This document shows positions 9,674-19,140 of a stretch of DNA of 64,000 nt, piece by piece. Under the pieces are notes generated by a model. That model had not been told where the DNA came from. It made no database searches and saw only the letters and a list, made by a program, of their open reading frames with translations. This DNA comes from Clostridium thermosuccinogenes (GTDB taxonomy: Bacteria; Bacillota; Clostridia; Acetivibrionales; DSM-5807), in the NCBI RefSeq assembly GCF_002896855.1, contig NZ_CP021850.1, positions 1,823,665 to 1,887,664 of the forward strand, written 5' to 3'. A program made the position numbers and the translations under genes. Each line of letters begins with the position of its first letter. Position 1 is the first letter of the stretch.

Positions 9674-10627
9674 ATGAAAAAATATATTTTAATTTTTTTA
9701 CTGCTCTGCATCATGCTTTTTGCTATCAACATAGGAAGCAGAAAAATCAGTTATAACCCTAACCTGAGTGATCTTGGAGGGGTATACCTGCTGGATGAAG
9801 ATGATTTGGATTTTAGTATGGAAATAAGTGGGATGCTTTCAGAAGGTGGAAGCATTGTGGCTGATGGCAAAAGATCTGATGAAGCTGTCGATGTCGCTGC
9901 AAATGGTCAGTCATACAACAGGATTTTGCGATGGGGCATAGCAAGGAAACCGGATAATCAGATACCTGCAGCTGATCCCGGCGCTCCTGAGCTTTTAGCC
10001 AAGTATGGAGGAGCATATATCGGGGATACTTCCAGGAAAGTAATTTATCTCACTTTTGATGAAGGGTATGAGAACGGATATACATCAAAGATTCTTGATG
10101 CCTTGAAGGCAAACAATGCAAAAGCAGTTTTTTTTATTACGGGTCCTTACCTCAAGGAACACCAGGACCTGGTCAGGAGAATGGTGGAGGAGGGCCATAT
10201 AGTCGGCAATCATACAATACATCACCCAAGCCTTCCAACCATAAGCGACAGTCAAATTGAAGAAGAGGTTCTGGGACTGGAAAGAGCATTCAAAGAGAAA
10301 TTCGGAAAACCGATGAGATTCTTAAGACCTCCCAAAGGGGAATACAGTGAAAAAACCCTAGCAATAACATATAAATTGGGATATTGCAACTTGTTCTGGA
10401 GTTTTGCCTACGACGACTGGTACAGGGATAAGATAAGAGGAGCCGATTACGCTTACAATATTGTGATGCGAAATCTCCATAACGGAGCTGTACTGCTATT
10501 GCATGCCGTATCCAAGGATAATGCCGATGCTCTGGACAGGATTATTAAAGGGGCAAAAGAACGGGGATATGAGATAGGAGATCCCATTGAGCTCTTGCCT
10601 GAAAGCCTAAAACAGAGGAATGATTAA
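9674..10627 (+). CDS. pdaA: Polysaccharide deacetylase, PdaA-type (muramic delta-lactam synthesis)
   Basis: A 317-residue exported NodB-fold deacetylase. PdaA removes the acetyl group of N-acetylmuramic acid so that the spore-cortex delta-lactam can form. After an N-terminal signal/anchor helix (residues 2-20) and a variable linker, the catalytic domain runs from about residue 120: YLTFDEGYENGYT (PdaA usually has TFDNGYE or TFDEGYE), the metal ligands in HIVGNHTIHHP, the RPPKGEYS motif, FWSFAYDDW and LLLHAVSKDNADALDRII. The last two stretches are close to Bacillus PdaA rather than to chitin-type deacetylases. CGGAGGG precedes the ATG. It is followed by sporulation genes yqfC and yqfD. Confidence 0.88.
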   Translation: MKKYILIFLLLCIMLFAINIGSRKISYNPNLSDLGGVYLLDEDDLDFSMEISGMLSEGGSIVADGKRSDEAVDVAANGQSYNRILRWGIARKPDNQIPAADPGAPELLAKYGGAYIGDTSRKVIYLTFDEGYENGYTSKILDALKANNAKAVFFITGPYLKEHQDLVRRMVEEGHIVGNHTIHHPSLPTISDSQIEEEVLGLERAFKEKFGKPMRFLRPPKGEYSEKTLAITYKLGYCNLFWSFAYDDWYRDKIRGADYAYNIVMRNLHNGAVLLLHAVSKDNADALDRIIKGAKERGYEIGDPIELLPESLKQRND

Positions 10628-10770
10628 TGGAGCAGGCAAAACCATCCGGCCTTTAAAGCTAATCATAAATAAGCTGGAGTTTCTTACTCCTTGCTGCTTA
10701 AAGAGGCAGTTTAACAGGACTTTTATGTCCTATTGCAGTAACTTTTAAATTTTGTTCAGAGGAGATAATT

Positions 10771-11091
10771 ATGCCACAGGATAGAAAAAAGCAGAATAAG
10801 CGAAAAAAAAAGGAAAAGGAGCCTGGTGCCGGCTTAAAGGAGAAAGTGACTGAAATCCTGGAACTGCCAAAAGAGGTTATATTGGATTTGCCCAAGATAA
10901 CTTTGGTTGGTGCCGGAAACCTCATACTGGAAAATTATAAGGGAATCATTGAATACAGCGAGGAACGGGTCAGGATAAACACCAGCATCGGCATAGTGAA
11001 AATAACCGGAAGCAGGCTCGTAATAAAAGAAATCACATCGGAGGACATCATGGTTGATGGTGACATAGAATCTTTTGAGTTCCTAAAGTAA
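10771..11091 (+). CDS. yqfC: Sporulation protein YqfC
   Basis: A 106-residue protein with a very basic N-terminus (KKQNKRKKKEKEP) followed by a small beta-rich domain: ELPKEVILDLPKITLVG, the GIIEYSEERVRINTS segment and GRLVIKEIT-like strand. This is the YqfC/YabP family, sigma-E-controlled in Bacillus and needed for normal sporulation. GAGGAGATAATT precedes the ATG. It opens the conserved block yqfC-yqfD-phoH-pgpH-ybeY-dgkA. Confidence 0.88.
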   Translation: MPQDRKKQNKRKKKEKEPGAGLKEKVTEILELPKEVILDLPKITLVGAGNLILENYKGIIEYSEERVRINTSIGIVKITGSRLVIKEITSEDIMVDGDIESFEFLK

Positions 11092-11111
11092 TGCACTTGG
11101 TGGAGGTTTAA

Positions 11112-12308
11112 ATGTTACTGCTGAGATTATGGAATTATGTACGCGGATATGTTATTATAATAGTTGAAGGTTACTTCCTGGAGAAGTTTATAAATATATG
11201 CACACGCCGGCAGATTTTGCTATGGGATTTGAAAAAGCAGAGCAAAAGCCGCATTTCACTGAAAATAAGCATAAAAGGGTTTAAAAAACTGCGGGACATA
11301 GCCAGGAAGACCCATTGCAGGGTAAGAATACAGGCGAAATGTGGTCTTCCCTTTGTAGTGCATAAATATAAAAAGAGAAAAGCATTCGTGCTGGGAGCCT
11401 TTATTTTTATAGCAATTTTTTACGTATTGACATCCTTTGTGTGGAATGTAGAAATAAATGGAAACAATAAGCTGGAAACCCAGGCGATAATGGATTACCT
11501 GGCTGATTACGGCATCAAGCCGGGAGTTTTGAAGTATGGCATTAACACCGATGAAGTAGTGAACAAAATAATGATGGACATGGAAGAACTGGCATGGGTG
11601 GAAATATCCCTCAAAGGAACAAAGGTAAGGGTGGAAGTCCGGGAGAGGGTCAAGCCTCCGGAAACCTTGCCTAAGGATCAGCCATGTGATATAGTAGCTG
11701 CCAGGGACGGGTTGATAAAATCGGTTTTCACAAAGGTCGGACAACAACAGGTAAAAGCCGGAGATACTGTCACCAGAGGTCAGGTTTTGATTTCAGGAAC
11801 CGTGGTAAGCCGCAACGAGAATGTTCCGCCTAAGAAGGTTCATGCCATGGGCATCGTGAATGCCAGGACGTGGTATGAAAAGAAAGTGGCAGTAGAGACA
11901 GTGACGGAAGAAAAGGTAAGGACGGGAAGAAAAGCAGACATATACAGCCTGGAATTGTTCAATAAGAGGTTGAGTTTGCAAAGTAAACAGGTTCCTTTCC
12001 AAAATTATGAAAAAGTAGAAATTAAAAAAGAACTGTCAATTGGCGAAGATTTAGTTTTGCCTTTTGCAATAATTATTGAAACCTTTTATGAAAATAATAT
12101 AATAAAGAAGGAAATAGATTTGGATGAAGCCAAATCTATAGCAGCCGAAAAAGCAAGACAGGAGCTGGCAGAAGAAATCCCTGAAAGCGCTCAGATTGTA
12201 AAAACTGATTTGAAATTCACTGAGGATGAAAATGGGAAACTGACAGCCGTGGTTCTAATTGAATGTCTCGAAGATATCGGCGTGGAAAAAGCGATTGGAG
12301 GAAATTGA
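11112..12308 (+). CDS. yqfD: Sporulation protein YqfD
   Basis: A 398-residue membrane protein of the YqfD family. The N-terminal cytoplasmic region (LLRLWNYVRGYVIIIVEGYFLEKFINIC) is typical; a membrane helix lies near residues 92-112 (AFVLGAFIFIAIFYVLTSF), followed by a large exterior domain with POTRA-like features (WNVEINGNNKLETQAI, TKVRVEVRERVKPP) and the conserved IVAARDGLIKSV...AGDTVTRGQVLISG stretch. YqfD is sigma-E-dependent in Bacillus. It lies 20 bases after yqfC and its stop is immediately followed by the TTG start of phoH. Confidence 0.9.
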   Translation: MLLLRLWNYVRGYVIIIVEGYFLEKFINICTRRQILLWDLKKQSKSRISLKISIKGFKKLRDIARKTHCRVRIQAKCGLPFVVHKYKKRKAFVLGAFIFIAIFYVLTSFVWNVEINGNNKLETQAIMDYLADYGIKPGVLKYGINTDEVVNKIMMDMEELAWVEISLKGTKVRVEVRERVKPPETLPKDQPCDIVAARDGLIKSVFTKVGQQQVKAGDTVTRGQVLISGTVVSRNENVPPKKVHAMGIVNARTWYEKKVAVETVTEEKVRTGRKADIYSLELFNKRLSLQSKQVPFQNYEKVEIKKELSIGEDLVLPFAIIIETFYENNIIKKEIDLDEAKSIAAEKARQELAEEIPESAQIVKTDLKFTEDENGKLTAVVLIECLEDIGVEKAIGGN

Positions 12309-13280
12309 TTGGAAAAACTCACAGAAAAAACTGTAGAATATGATAGCATGGAGAATGCGATAAACCTGTTTGGAAATTTTGATGAAAACATTCGCATCAT
12401 TGAGGATGCCCTGAATGTAAAAGTTATATCCAGGGACACGGAGATAAGGATTGTCGGCGATGCAGATGCAGTGGATAAGGCAGAGCTGATAATAAAGAGG
12501 CTTATAGAAGTCTCCAGCAAGGGAGATACGATAACCAAGCAAAGTGTAAGTTATCTTGTCCAGCTGGTAAAGGACGGACACTTAGAATACATGAGCGATT
12601 TCATGAATGAATATATCTGCCTTACTGCCAGAGGCAAGCAAATAAAGGCTAAAACCCACGGACAAAAGGTTTATGTGGAAAAAATAAAGCAAAATGATAT
12701 TGTGTTTGGAATCGGTCCGGCCGGCACGGGGAAAACATTCCTTGCAGTGGCTATGGCCGTAACTGCCTTTAGGAACAAAGAGGTTGACAGGATCATTCTT
12801 ACAAGGCCGGCAGTTGAAGCCGGGGAAAAGCTGGGCTTCCTGCCCGGTGACTTGCAAAACAAGGTTGACCCGTATCTGAGGCCGTTGTATGACGCCCTTT
12901 ATGAAATCATGGGTGCGGAATCCTACTTGAAATACCTCGAAAAAGGCATGATTGAAGTGGCTCCTCTTGCTTATATGAGGGGAAGGACACTGGATGATTC
13001 GTTTATTATCCTCGACGAGGCTCAGAACACTACTCCCGAGCAGATGAAGATGTTTCTTACCAGGATCGGGTTTAATTCCAAAGCCGTGATAACCGGAGAT
13101 ATTACACAAATAGATTTGCCCAAGGATAAAAAATCCGGCTTAAAAGAGATACAAAAAATTTTGAAGGATATAGATGGCATAGGATTTGCTTACCTGTCGG
13201 AAATGGATGTGGTGCGGCATGAGCTCGTACAGAAGATAATAAAAGCATACGAAAAGTATGAAAAAAAGGAAGGGAAATAG
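12309..13280 (+). CDS. phoH: PhoH-family ATPase
   Basis: A 323-residue protein with a KH-like N-terminal part (residues 1-100: VKVISRDTEIRIVGDADAV) and a PhoH NTPase domain with Walker A GPAGTGKT near residue 140, Walker B FIILDEAQN and GDITQIDLP. PhoH-like (YbeZ) proteins form a conserved neighbourhood with YbeY in RNA and ribosome quality control. The start is TTG, directly after the yqfD stop, with GGAGG about seven bases upstream; no ATG is available without removing conserved sequence. Confidence 0.92.
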   Translation: MEKLTEKTVEYDSMENAINLFGNFDENIRIIEDALNVKVISRDTEIRIVGDADAVDKAELIIKRLIEVSSKGDTITKQSVSYLVQLVKDGHLEYMSDFMNEYICLTARGKQIKAKTHGQKVYVEKIKQNDIVFGIGPAGTGKTFLAVAMAVTAFRNKEVDRIILTRPAVEAGEKLGFLPGDLQNKVDPYLRPLYDALYEIMGAESYLKYLEKGMIEVAPLAYMRGRTLDDSFIILDEAQNTTPEQMKMFLTRIGFNSKAVITGDITQIDLPKDKKSGLKEIQKILKDIDGIGFAYLSEMDVVRHELVQKIIKAYEKYEKKEGK

Positions 13281-13318
13281 AAAAGAACATTATTTGATCT
13301 TTTTTTGGGGGGTTGTCA

Positions 13319-15592
13319 GTGGGTTCTAAAGATAAGAATTCTAAGAAGCGGGTCAAGGCAGTCCGGTTCCTGAGAAACATAAAGTTTCAAAGGATATTTA
13401 TAGGGATTGTTACTTTGATTATAGCTTTTATTATTGTTGAAAGTGGAGCAACTCCGGAAAAATACAACTTAAAGCTGAATGAAGTGTCAAAAAGCAAGAT
13501 TATTGCCACCAGGGATATAGAGAACAAATACAGGACAAAATTGAATGCAGAGGCGGCTGCCGATGCCACAGAGCCTGTTATGATTGAAATAATAGGAGCT
13601 TCTATAGATGTGGTTAACTGCCTGAATGATTTTCTGGCAGCCATAGATACCGCCAGGGATGATGTGGTAAATAATCTTATACAGAAGGGAATAACCAAGG
13701 AAAGTTACAATTACCAGGTGCAATTGGAAAACGAGCAGAACAAAGAGGCTGCCAAGCTTTTAGAAAATGCAAACAATCTTGGCATTACTTTATCTGAAGA
13801 GCAGGCCGCCCACCTGGTTTCAAGAGCGAGCGACGCCGACATCAGCGAGTTTAAAAAGACGGTGAGGCGCATTGTAAACGAAGCGGTAATACAGGATATT
13901 ACTGTTGATAACCTTCCTACCCATGTATATAATGCCCAGAAAAAAGTGCTGGATTCAACATTGAACCAGGACATGAAAAACATTGGCTTATCGATTGTAA
14001 ATTCCATCTTAAAACCCAATAGAACTATAGATGAAGAGCTGACGGAGCAAAAAAAGGAAGAGGCGAGAAACGACCCCAAGAACAAGGAGATAATTCTTAA
14101 AGGGAAAACCATCGTGGACGTCGGTGATGTGATAACCTTTGAGAAATATCAGCTTCTGGAAGAATTGAATCTGCTGGAGGAGAGCAGATTTGATTTTGGT
14201 CTGGCTTCCGGTATTTTTATAATTCTTATTTTGACCGGTGTATTGCTGGTGATCTATATGAATATGTTCCGCAAAAAGATGCTGGAGGACAGAAGTGAAC
14301 TGTTGCTTCTTTCGGTTATAATTCTGCTTACGCTTCTGATGGCTCGCGCCGCAATCGAATACTCTCCGCTGGCAATACCTATTTTTATAGCCACCATGTT
14401 GATATCGGTTTTTCTGGATATGAAGCTGGCAATGATAGTGAACTTCATTCTCACCATTGTGATTTCTTTTATGACAAAAGGGGATATCAGCTTTATATAC
14501 ATGGCTCTGATAAGCGGTTCCTTCTCAGGTTTCCTGGTGTATAAGGCAAACCAGAGGAATAGACTGTTCATGAGCGGTGTTCTGGTGGCATTTTTAAATG
14601 TGGTGGTTATTGTCTGCCTGGGAATAATTAATAATGACGATTTTAATACTATATTGAGGAACAGTTTTGTAGTTTTCCTGAATGGATTAGTATCGATAGT
14701 ATTAACCATAGGTCTTCTACCATTCTGGGAAAGCATGTTCAACATAATAACGCCGATGAAGCTGATGGAGCTGGCCAATCCCAATCAACCGCTGATAAAA
14801 AGGCTTCTTATGGAAGCGCCAGGGACTTACCACCACAGCTTGATGGTAGGAAACTTGGCCGAAGTAGCTACGGAAGCTATTGGAGGCAATTCATTGCTGG
14901 CGAGGGTAGGCGCTTATTTCCATGACGTAGGTAAATTAAAGCGTCCAAATTTCTTCAAGGAAAACCAGATGGGGGACAATCCTCATGACAGGATGACAGC
15001 AAATTTAAGCACACTGGTGATCACCTCCCATACCAGTGATGGTGTTGAATTAGCGGAAAAATACAAGATCCCTAAGGCTATAAAGGATATAATCAAGCAG
15101 CACCATGGTACTACACTGGTGGCGTATTTTTACCATAAGGCGTTAAAAAATGAAAAGGCTGATGAGGTAAAGCAGGAAAACTTCAGATACAGCGGACCGA
15201 AACCCGCCACCCGGGAAGCGGCGGTGGTCATGCTGGCAGATTCGGTAGAAGCGGCGGTAAGATCGATGCCTGATAAAACCGAAGGAAAGATTGAAGGATT
15301 TATAAGAAAAATCATAAAGGACAAGCTGGATGACGGGCAGTTGGATGAATGCGACCTGACCTTAAAGGATCTGGACGATATTGCAAAAAGCTTTTTAAAA
15401 GTATTCAGCGGATTTTTCCATGAAAGGCAGGAGTATCCTGAGATTAAGATAAAGCAGATCCAGGCAGGGGAAGAGGAGGTAACCCCGGCTGCTGCCGAAT
15501 CGGAAAGAAATGCTCAGACGTATGGCGGAAGGAGTATGTCAAATGGCAATAATAATAGAGAATCTGCAAAACAAAGTAGCGATAACCGATGA
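13319..15592 (+). CDS. pgpH: 7TM-HD cyclic-di-AMP phosphodiesterase PgpH (YqfF)
   Basis: A 757-residue membrane protein: N-terminal helix (about 21-42), a long extracytoplasmic 7TMR-HDED domain, a seven-helix membrane bundle (about residues 290-480) and a cytoplasmic HD domain with YHHSLMVGNLAE, the metal pair in AYFHDVGKLKRP and the downstream HTSDGVELA and KQHHGT histidines. Family members hydrolyse c-di-AMP. Start: GTG 13319 with GGGGGG ending seven bases upstream; the in-frame TTG at 13313 abuts the Shine-Dalgarno. The C-terminal tail overlaps the start of ybeY by 50 bases, a common arrangement. Confidence 0.92.
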   Translation: MGSKDKNSKKRVKAVRFLRNIKFQRIFIGIVTLIIAFIIVESGATPEKYNLKLNEVSKSKIIATRDIENKYRTKLNAEAAADATEPVMIEIIGASIDVVNCLNDFLAAIDTARDDVVNNLIQKGITKESYNYQVQLENEQNKEAAKLLENANNLGITLSEEQAAHLVSRASDADISEFKKTVRRIVNEAVIQDITVDNLPTHVYNAQKKVLDSTLNQDMKNIGLSIVNSILKPNRTIDEELTEQKKEEARNDPKNKEIILKGKTIVDVGDVITFEKYQLLEELNLLEESRFDFGLASGIFIILILTGVLLVIYMNMFRKKMLEDRSELLLLSVIILLTLLMARAAIEYSPLAIPIFIATMLISVFLDMKLAMIVNFILTIVISFMTKGDISFIYMALISGSFSGFLVYKANQRNRLFMSGVLVAFLNVVVIVCLGIINNDDFNTILRNSFVVFLNGLVSIVLTIGLLPFWESMFNIITPMKLMELANPNQPLIKRLLMEAPGTYHHSLMVGNLAEVATEAIGGNSLLARVGAYFHDVGKLKRPNFFKENQMGDNPHDRMTANLSTLVITSHTSDGVELAEKYKIPKAIKDIIKQHHGTTLVAYFYHKALKNEKADEVKQENFRYSGPKPATREAAVVMLADSVEAAVRSMPDKTEGKIEGFIRKIIKDKLDDGQLDECDLTLKDLDDIAKSFLKVFSGFFHERQEYPEIKIKQIQAGEEEVTPAAAESERNAQTYGGRSMSNGNNNRESAKQSSDNR

Positions 15593-16028
15593 AATTGAAA
15601 ACCTGATAAGGAATGCTGCTGAGTTAAGCCTGGAATTGCAAGGCTTTACGCTTCCGGCGGAAATAGATATTCTTCTGGTGGATGATGAAAAGATAAGGGA
15701 AATAAACAATGAACACAGAAACATCGATTCTCCCACTGATGTTCTGTCCTTTCCCATGGTGGATATGAAGGAGGGTGTGATTATATCGGATGAGGGGGAT
15801 TATGACCTGGATGAAAACACTCTGATTCTTGGAGATATAGTAGTTTCCCTTGAGACTGCCAAAAGGCAGGCGGAGGAATACGGTCATTCCTTTGAAAGGG
15901 AACTGGCCTTCCTAGTAACTCATGGATCTTATCACCTGCTGGGCTTTGACCACATGGAGCCGGAAGAGGAGAAACGCATGATGGAAAAGCAGGAAGCTGT
16001 TTTATCAAAAATGGGGCTGGCAAGATAA
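15543..16028 (+). CDS. ybeY: Endoribonuclease YbeY (rRNA maturation)
   Basis: A 161-residue zinc-dependent endoribonuclease involved in 16S 3'-end maturation and ribosome quality control. The metal-binding signature HGSYHLLGFDH is intact, as are PTDVLSFPM and LGDIVVS. Start ATG 15543 follows GGAAGGAG. The gene starts inside pgpH and ends overlapping the ATG of dgkA, indicating tight coupling. In this genome its substrate, 16S rRNA, carries an unusual insertion (see 27721-27921). Confidence 0.95.
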   Translation: MAIIIENLQNKVAITDEIENLIRNAAELSLELQGFTLPAEIDILLVDDEKIREINNEHRNIDSPTDVLSFPMVDMKEGVIISDEGDYDLDENTLILGDIVVSLETAKRQAEEYGHSFERELAFLVTHGSYHLLGFDHMEPEEEKRMMEKQEAVLSKMGLAR

Positions 16029-16420
16029 TGAAAAACAAAAGGATTGCCGACAGCTTTAAAAATGCGATAAACGGAATAGTATATGCTGTCCGGAATGAAC
16101 GTAACTTGAAGATACATATGACAGCAGGAATATGCGTAATGCTCCTCGGCCTGTATTATAGAATTGAAAAAACAGAATTTCTCATCCTATGTATTACAGT
16201 TGCCCTTGTGATAGTGTGCGAGCTGTTAAATACAGGGATAGAAGCGTTGGTGGATATAATTGTGGATGTATACCATCCAAAAGCGAAAATAATAAAGGAT
16301 GTGGCTGCCGGTGCCGTCTTGCTGTCGGCTGTTATGTCCTTGGTGGTCGGATATGTCATATTTTTTAACAGAGTGATTGAAGATGTAAAAGCTTTAATTG
16401 AGCGGGTAATCCTTCATTGA
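16028..16420 (+). CDS. dgkA: Diacylglycerol/undecaprenol kinase
   Basis: A 130-residue integral membrane kinase of the DgkA family (DgkA in Firmicutes phosphorylates undecaprenol). Features: N-terminal SFKNAINGIVYAVRNERNLKIH, three membrane helices, and the catalytic/Mg signature CELLNTGIEALVD with the following AKIIKDVAAGAVLLSA. Its ATG overlaps the ybeY stop by one base. Length is normal for the family. Confidence 0.95.
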   Translation: MKNKRIADSFKNAINGIVYAVRNERNLKIHMTAGICVMLLGLYYRIEKTEFLILCITVALVIVCELLNTGIEALVDIIVDVYHPKAKIIKDVAAGAVLLSAVMSLVVGYVIFFNRVIEDVKALIERVILH

Positions 16421-16522
16421 ATATGAATGGGGTAGTATTGCCAATAACTATAAATAGAGCATTAAATGTTGATTTAATATATGATAAATTCTGGTTGTTT
16501 CATAGAAATCGGGGGGATTGCC

Positions 16523-16918
16523 ATGGATTATTCAGAACTTATTAAAATGGCAGAAGAAGCAATGCAAAAGGCCTATGCTCCCTATTCCGGTTTCAGGGTG
16601 GGGGCTGCAGTGCTTTCTGGTAACGGCAGGGTCTATACCGGTGCAAACATTGAAAATGCATCTTACGGCGCTACATGTTGTGCCGAAAGGGTAGCGATAT
16701 TCAAAGCCGTGTCGGAGGGTGAAAAGCGAATACAAGCGGTTGCTGTAGCCAGCAGCAGTGAAGAAACGGTTTTTCCCTGCGGCATATGCCGCCAGGTAAT
16801 GGCAGAGTTCGGAAATGCTGAAATGAAGATTTTATGCGGCAAAAGCAAAGGCGAATATGAAGTTTATACCCTGGGGGAGCTGTTGCCCCACTCCTTCGGT
16901 TTGGATAGAGCAAAATAA
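16523..16918 (+). CDS. cdd: Cytidine deaminase
   Basis: A 131-residue zinc-dependent homotetrameric cytidine deaminase for pyrimidine salvage. Signatures: YAPYSGFRVGAA, the CAERVAIFKA motif (Cys ligand plus catalytic Glu) and PCGICRQVMAEF with the two other zinc cysteines. GGGGGGATTGCC precedes ATG 16523; upstream in-frame codons are not conserved. It occupies its usual Firmicutes place between dgkA and era. Confidence 0.95.
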   Translation: MDYSELIKMAEEAMQKAYAPYSGFRVGAAVLSGNGRVYTGANIENASYGATCCAERVAIFKAVSEGEKRIQAVAVASSSEETVFPCGICRQVMAEFGNAEMKILCGKSKGEYEVYTLGELLPHSFGLDRAK

Positions 16919-17134
16919 AGCTTTTCGAGGCTCTGGCAGCAAAGGATATGGTGGTACAGGAGAGCTTTTATCTTCCAATGTGTTAATACGAAAATATGAA
17001 TGCTGTTTTTATTATTGACTGTGCTTTGCAAGCATGAGTGGTTTTGCTGTATATACGGAAATTGCTGCCGGTGAATTGGATCGGCAGAGAAAAATGACAG
17101 AAATAATTCATTTACATAAAATTAAGGAGGAAGT

Positions 17135-18028
17135 ATGAGTTTCAAGTCAGGATTTGTTACAATAGTAGGTAGGCCAAATGTAGGCAAATCAACCCTGTTA
17201 AACAGGTTTGCTGGTGAAAAGATTGCCATAATATCGGAAAAACCCCAGACTACCCGTAATTCCATAAAAGCTGTGATTACCGATGAGGATTCTCAGATCA
17301 TTTTCATTGACACTCCCGGGGTGCATAAACCCAAAACAAAACTTGGCGAGTATATGATCAGTGTTGTGCAGGAATCCCTAAACGAAGTGGATATTGTATT
17401 GTTTCTCGTGGAAGCCACCGATTCCGCACCGGGAGCTGGAGACCAATATATAATAGAACAGCTCAAAGACTTAAAAACACCGGTTTTCCTGTTGATTAAT
17501 AAAATTGACCTGGTCAAAAAGGAGCAATTGCTGGCGGTCATTGCAAATTATAAAAACTTGATGGATTTTGCTGAGATCATTCCTATATCGGCTGTCAATA
17601 ACGAGGGCATTGACATAGTCCTGAAGGAAATCCGCAAGAGGCTTCCTGATGGTCCGAAATACTTTCCTGATGATATGCTTACCGACCAACCGGAAAAGGC
17701 AATAGTAGCCGAACTGATAAGGGAAAAGATCCTCGAGCTGCTATCCGATGAAGTTCCTCATGGTACAGGCATAGAGGTTATTTCTTTCAAGGAAAGGACC
17801 AATAAGGAATTAATAGACATTGACGCAACCATTTATTGCGAAAAAGAAAGCCATAAAGCTATAATAATAGGTAAGGAAGGCAGGATGTTGAAGAAGATAG
17901 GAAGCCGGTCAAGAGAAGATATAGAAAGGTTCCTTGGAACCAGAGTTTACCTGAGATTATGGGTAAAGGTAAAAGATGACTGGAGAAACAGTGATGCCAT
18001 GTTGAAAACGCTGGGCTACAGAAAATAA
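17135..18028 (+). CDS. era: GTPase Era
   Basis: A 297-residue GTPase that binds the 3' end of 16S rRNA and assists 30S assembly. G1 is GRPNVGKST, G2/G3 region includes PQTTRN and DTPGVHKPK, G4 is NKID, G5 SAVNNEG; the C-terminal KH domain contains AIIIGKEGRMLKKIG. AAGGAGGAAGT precedes the ATG. Neighbours yqzL and recO follow as in other Firmicutes. Confidence 0.97.
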   Translation: MSFKSGFVTIVGRPNVGKSTLLNRFAGEKIAIISEKPQTTRNSIKAVITDEDSQIIFIDTPGVHKPKTKLGEYMISVVQESLNEVDIVLFLVEATDSAPGAGDQYIIEQLKDLKTPVFLLINKIDLVKKEQLLAVIANYKNLMDFAEIIPISAVNNEGIDIVLKEIRKRLPDGPKYFPDDMLTDQPEKAIVAELIREKILELLSDEVPHGTGIEVISFKERTNKELIDIDATIYCEKESHKAIIIGKEGRMLKKIGSRSREDIERFLGTRVYLRLWVKVKDDWRNSDAMLKTLGYRK

Positions 18029-18165
18029 GCACTGCCTAATGCGCATTTAACATATATGTGAACTTTGAAGATATATAAAATTTTCAAGTATACAAAATAT
18101 TTTTTAGTGTAATCTAATATTAGCTGATAAAAATTACAAAAGACAAAAAAGGGGGATTCACATTT

Positions 18166-18306
18166 ATGTTAAAGGAATTTGCATGGAGTGCTTTTGAAAA
18201 AACCGGCAGTGTAGATGCATATGTATTTTATAAAGAAATTGAAGCCCACGACAAAATCCAGGAAAACAATGCTCTTGCCAAAGAAGAGGTTGCCGCAAGC
18301 AAATAG
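18166..18306 (+). CDS. yqzL: YqzL family small protein
   Basis: A 46-residue protein beginning MLKEFAWSAFEKTGSVDAYV and continuing YKEIEA, the conserved core of the YqzL family, which is characteristically encoded between era and recO. AAGGGGGATT provides a strong ribosome site 9 bases before the ATG. The tail beyond residue 30 is lysine/alanine/glutamate-rich and unconserved. Function unknown. Confidence 0.88.
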   Translation: MLKEFAWSAFEKTGSVDAYVFYKEIEAHDKIQENNALAKEEVAASK

Positions 18307-18357
18307 ATTAGTCCTATCGAAGCAAGCATGTTAAATGCTGAAATCAGGGAAGAAAAG

Positions 18358-19104
18358 ATGAGCTATTTAAGAACAAAGGGTATAGTTATCAAGGAAACCA
18401 ATACAGGTGAAGCCGATAGAATTGTCACTATATTCTCCAACAGCAAAGGTAAGATCTCCGCGGCAGCTAAAGGATCAAAACGTCCTAAAAGCAGGCTGGC
18501 GGCAGGCACACAGCTTTTGTGCTACAGCGACTTTATACTGTTTAAAGGCAGTGACATCTATTCTATTAACACCTGTGATATAATTGAGCCATTTTATGAA
18601 TTGCGCAACGATATAGTAAGACTTACTCATGCAGCGCATATTACGGATATTATAAATGACGTAATACAGGAAAATCAACCGTCACCAAGGGTGCTTCAGC
18701 TTTATCTGAACACCCTGTACATACTTTCAAAAACTCAAAAATCACCGGAATTGGTAACCAGAATTTTTGAACTTCGTCTATTATCCATGCTTGGATATGC
18801 ACCTTATGTTAACGGCTGTATTCAATGCGGAAGTGAGAACCTGGACGGTATTTCCTTCAGCTTTCAAAAATGCGGGTTTGTTTGCGGAAGGTGCAAGCCT
18901 TCCGACGAATCTGCTATGGAAATATCTACAGGGACAGCAAAAGCCTTATACTATATAGTGCACGCGAATATAGGGGACTTGTTCAAGTTTGGCACTTCCC
19001 CCGAAGTGCTCCGGGAGCTTGGTATAATCAACCGGAGATATCTTAGGGAAAGATTGGAGCATGATTACACAAAGCTGGATTTTCTGAGATCAATCAACCT
19101 GTGA
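18358..19104 (+). CDS. recO: DNA repair protein RecO
   Basis: A 248-residue recombination mediator that works with RecR/RecF loading RecA. An N-terminal OB-fold (RTKGIVIKETNTGEADRIV, KGKISAAAKGSKRPKSR) is followed by a helical domain with a zinc site whose cysteines are CIQCG and FVCGRC. ATG 18358 follows AGGGAAGAAAAG; the upstream ATG at 18328 has no ribosome site. It ends the conserved era-yqzL-recO unit and faces the convergent zinc-ribbon gene 36 bases on. Confidence 0.94.
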   Translation: MSYLRTKGIVIKETNTGEADRIVTIFSNSKGKISAAAKGSKRPKSRLAAGTQLLCYSDFILFKGSDIYSINTCDIIEPFYELRNDIVRLTHAAHITDIINDVIQENQPSPRVLQLYLNTLYILSKTQKSPELVTRIFELRLLSMLGYAPYVNGCIQCGSENLDGISFSFQKCGFVCGRCKPSDESAMEISTGTAKALYYIVHANIGDLFKFGTSPEVLRELGIINRRYLRERLEHDYTKLDFLRSINL

Positions 19105-19140
19105 TGTTGGTTGGGGGAAGATATGGACCTCAAACTTGCA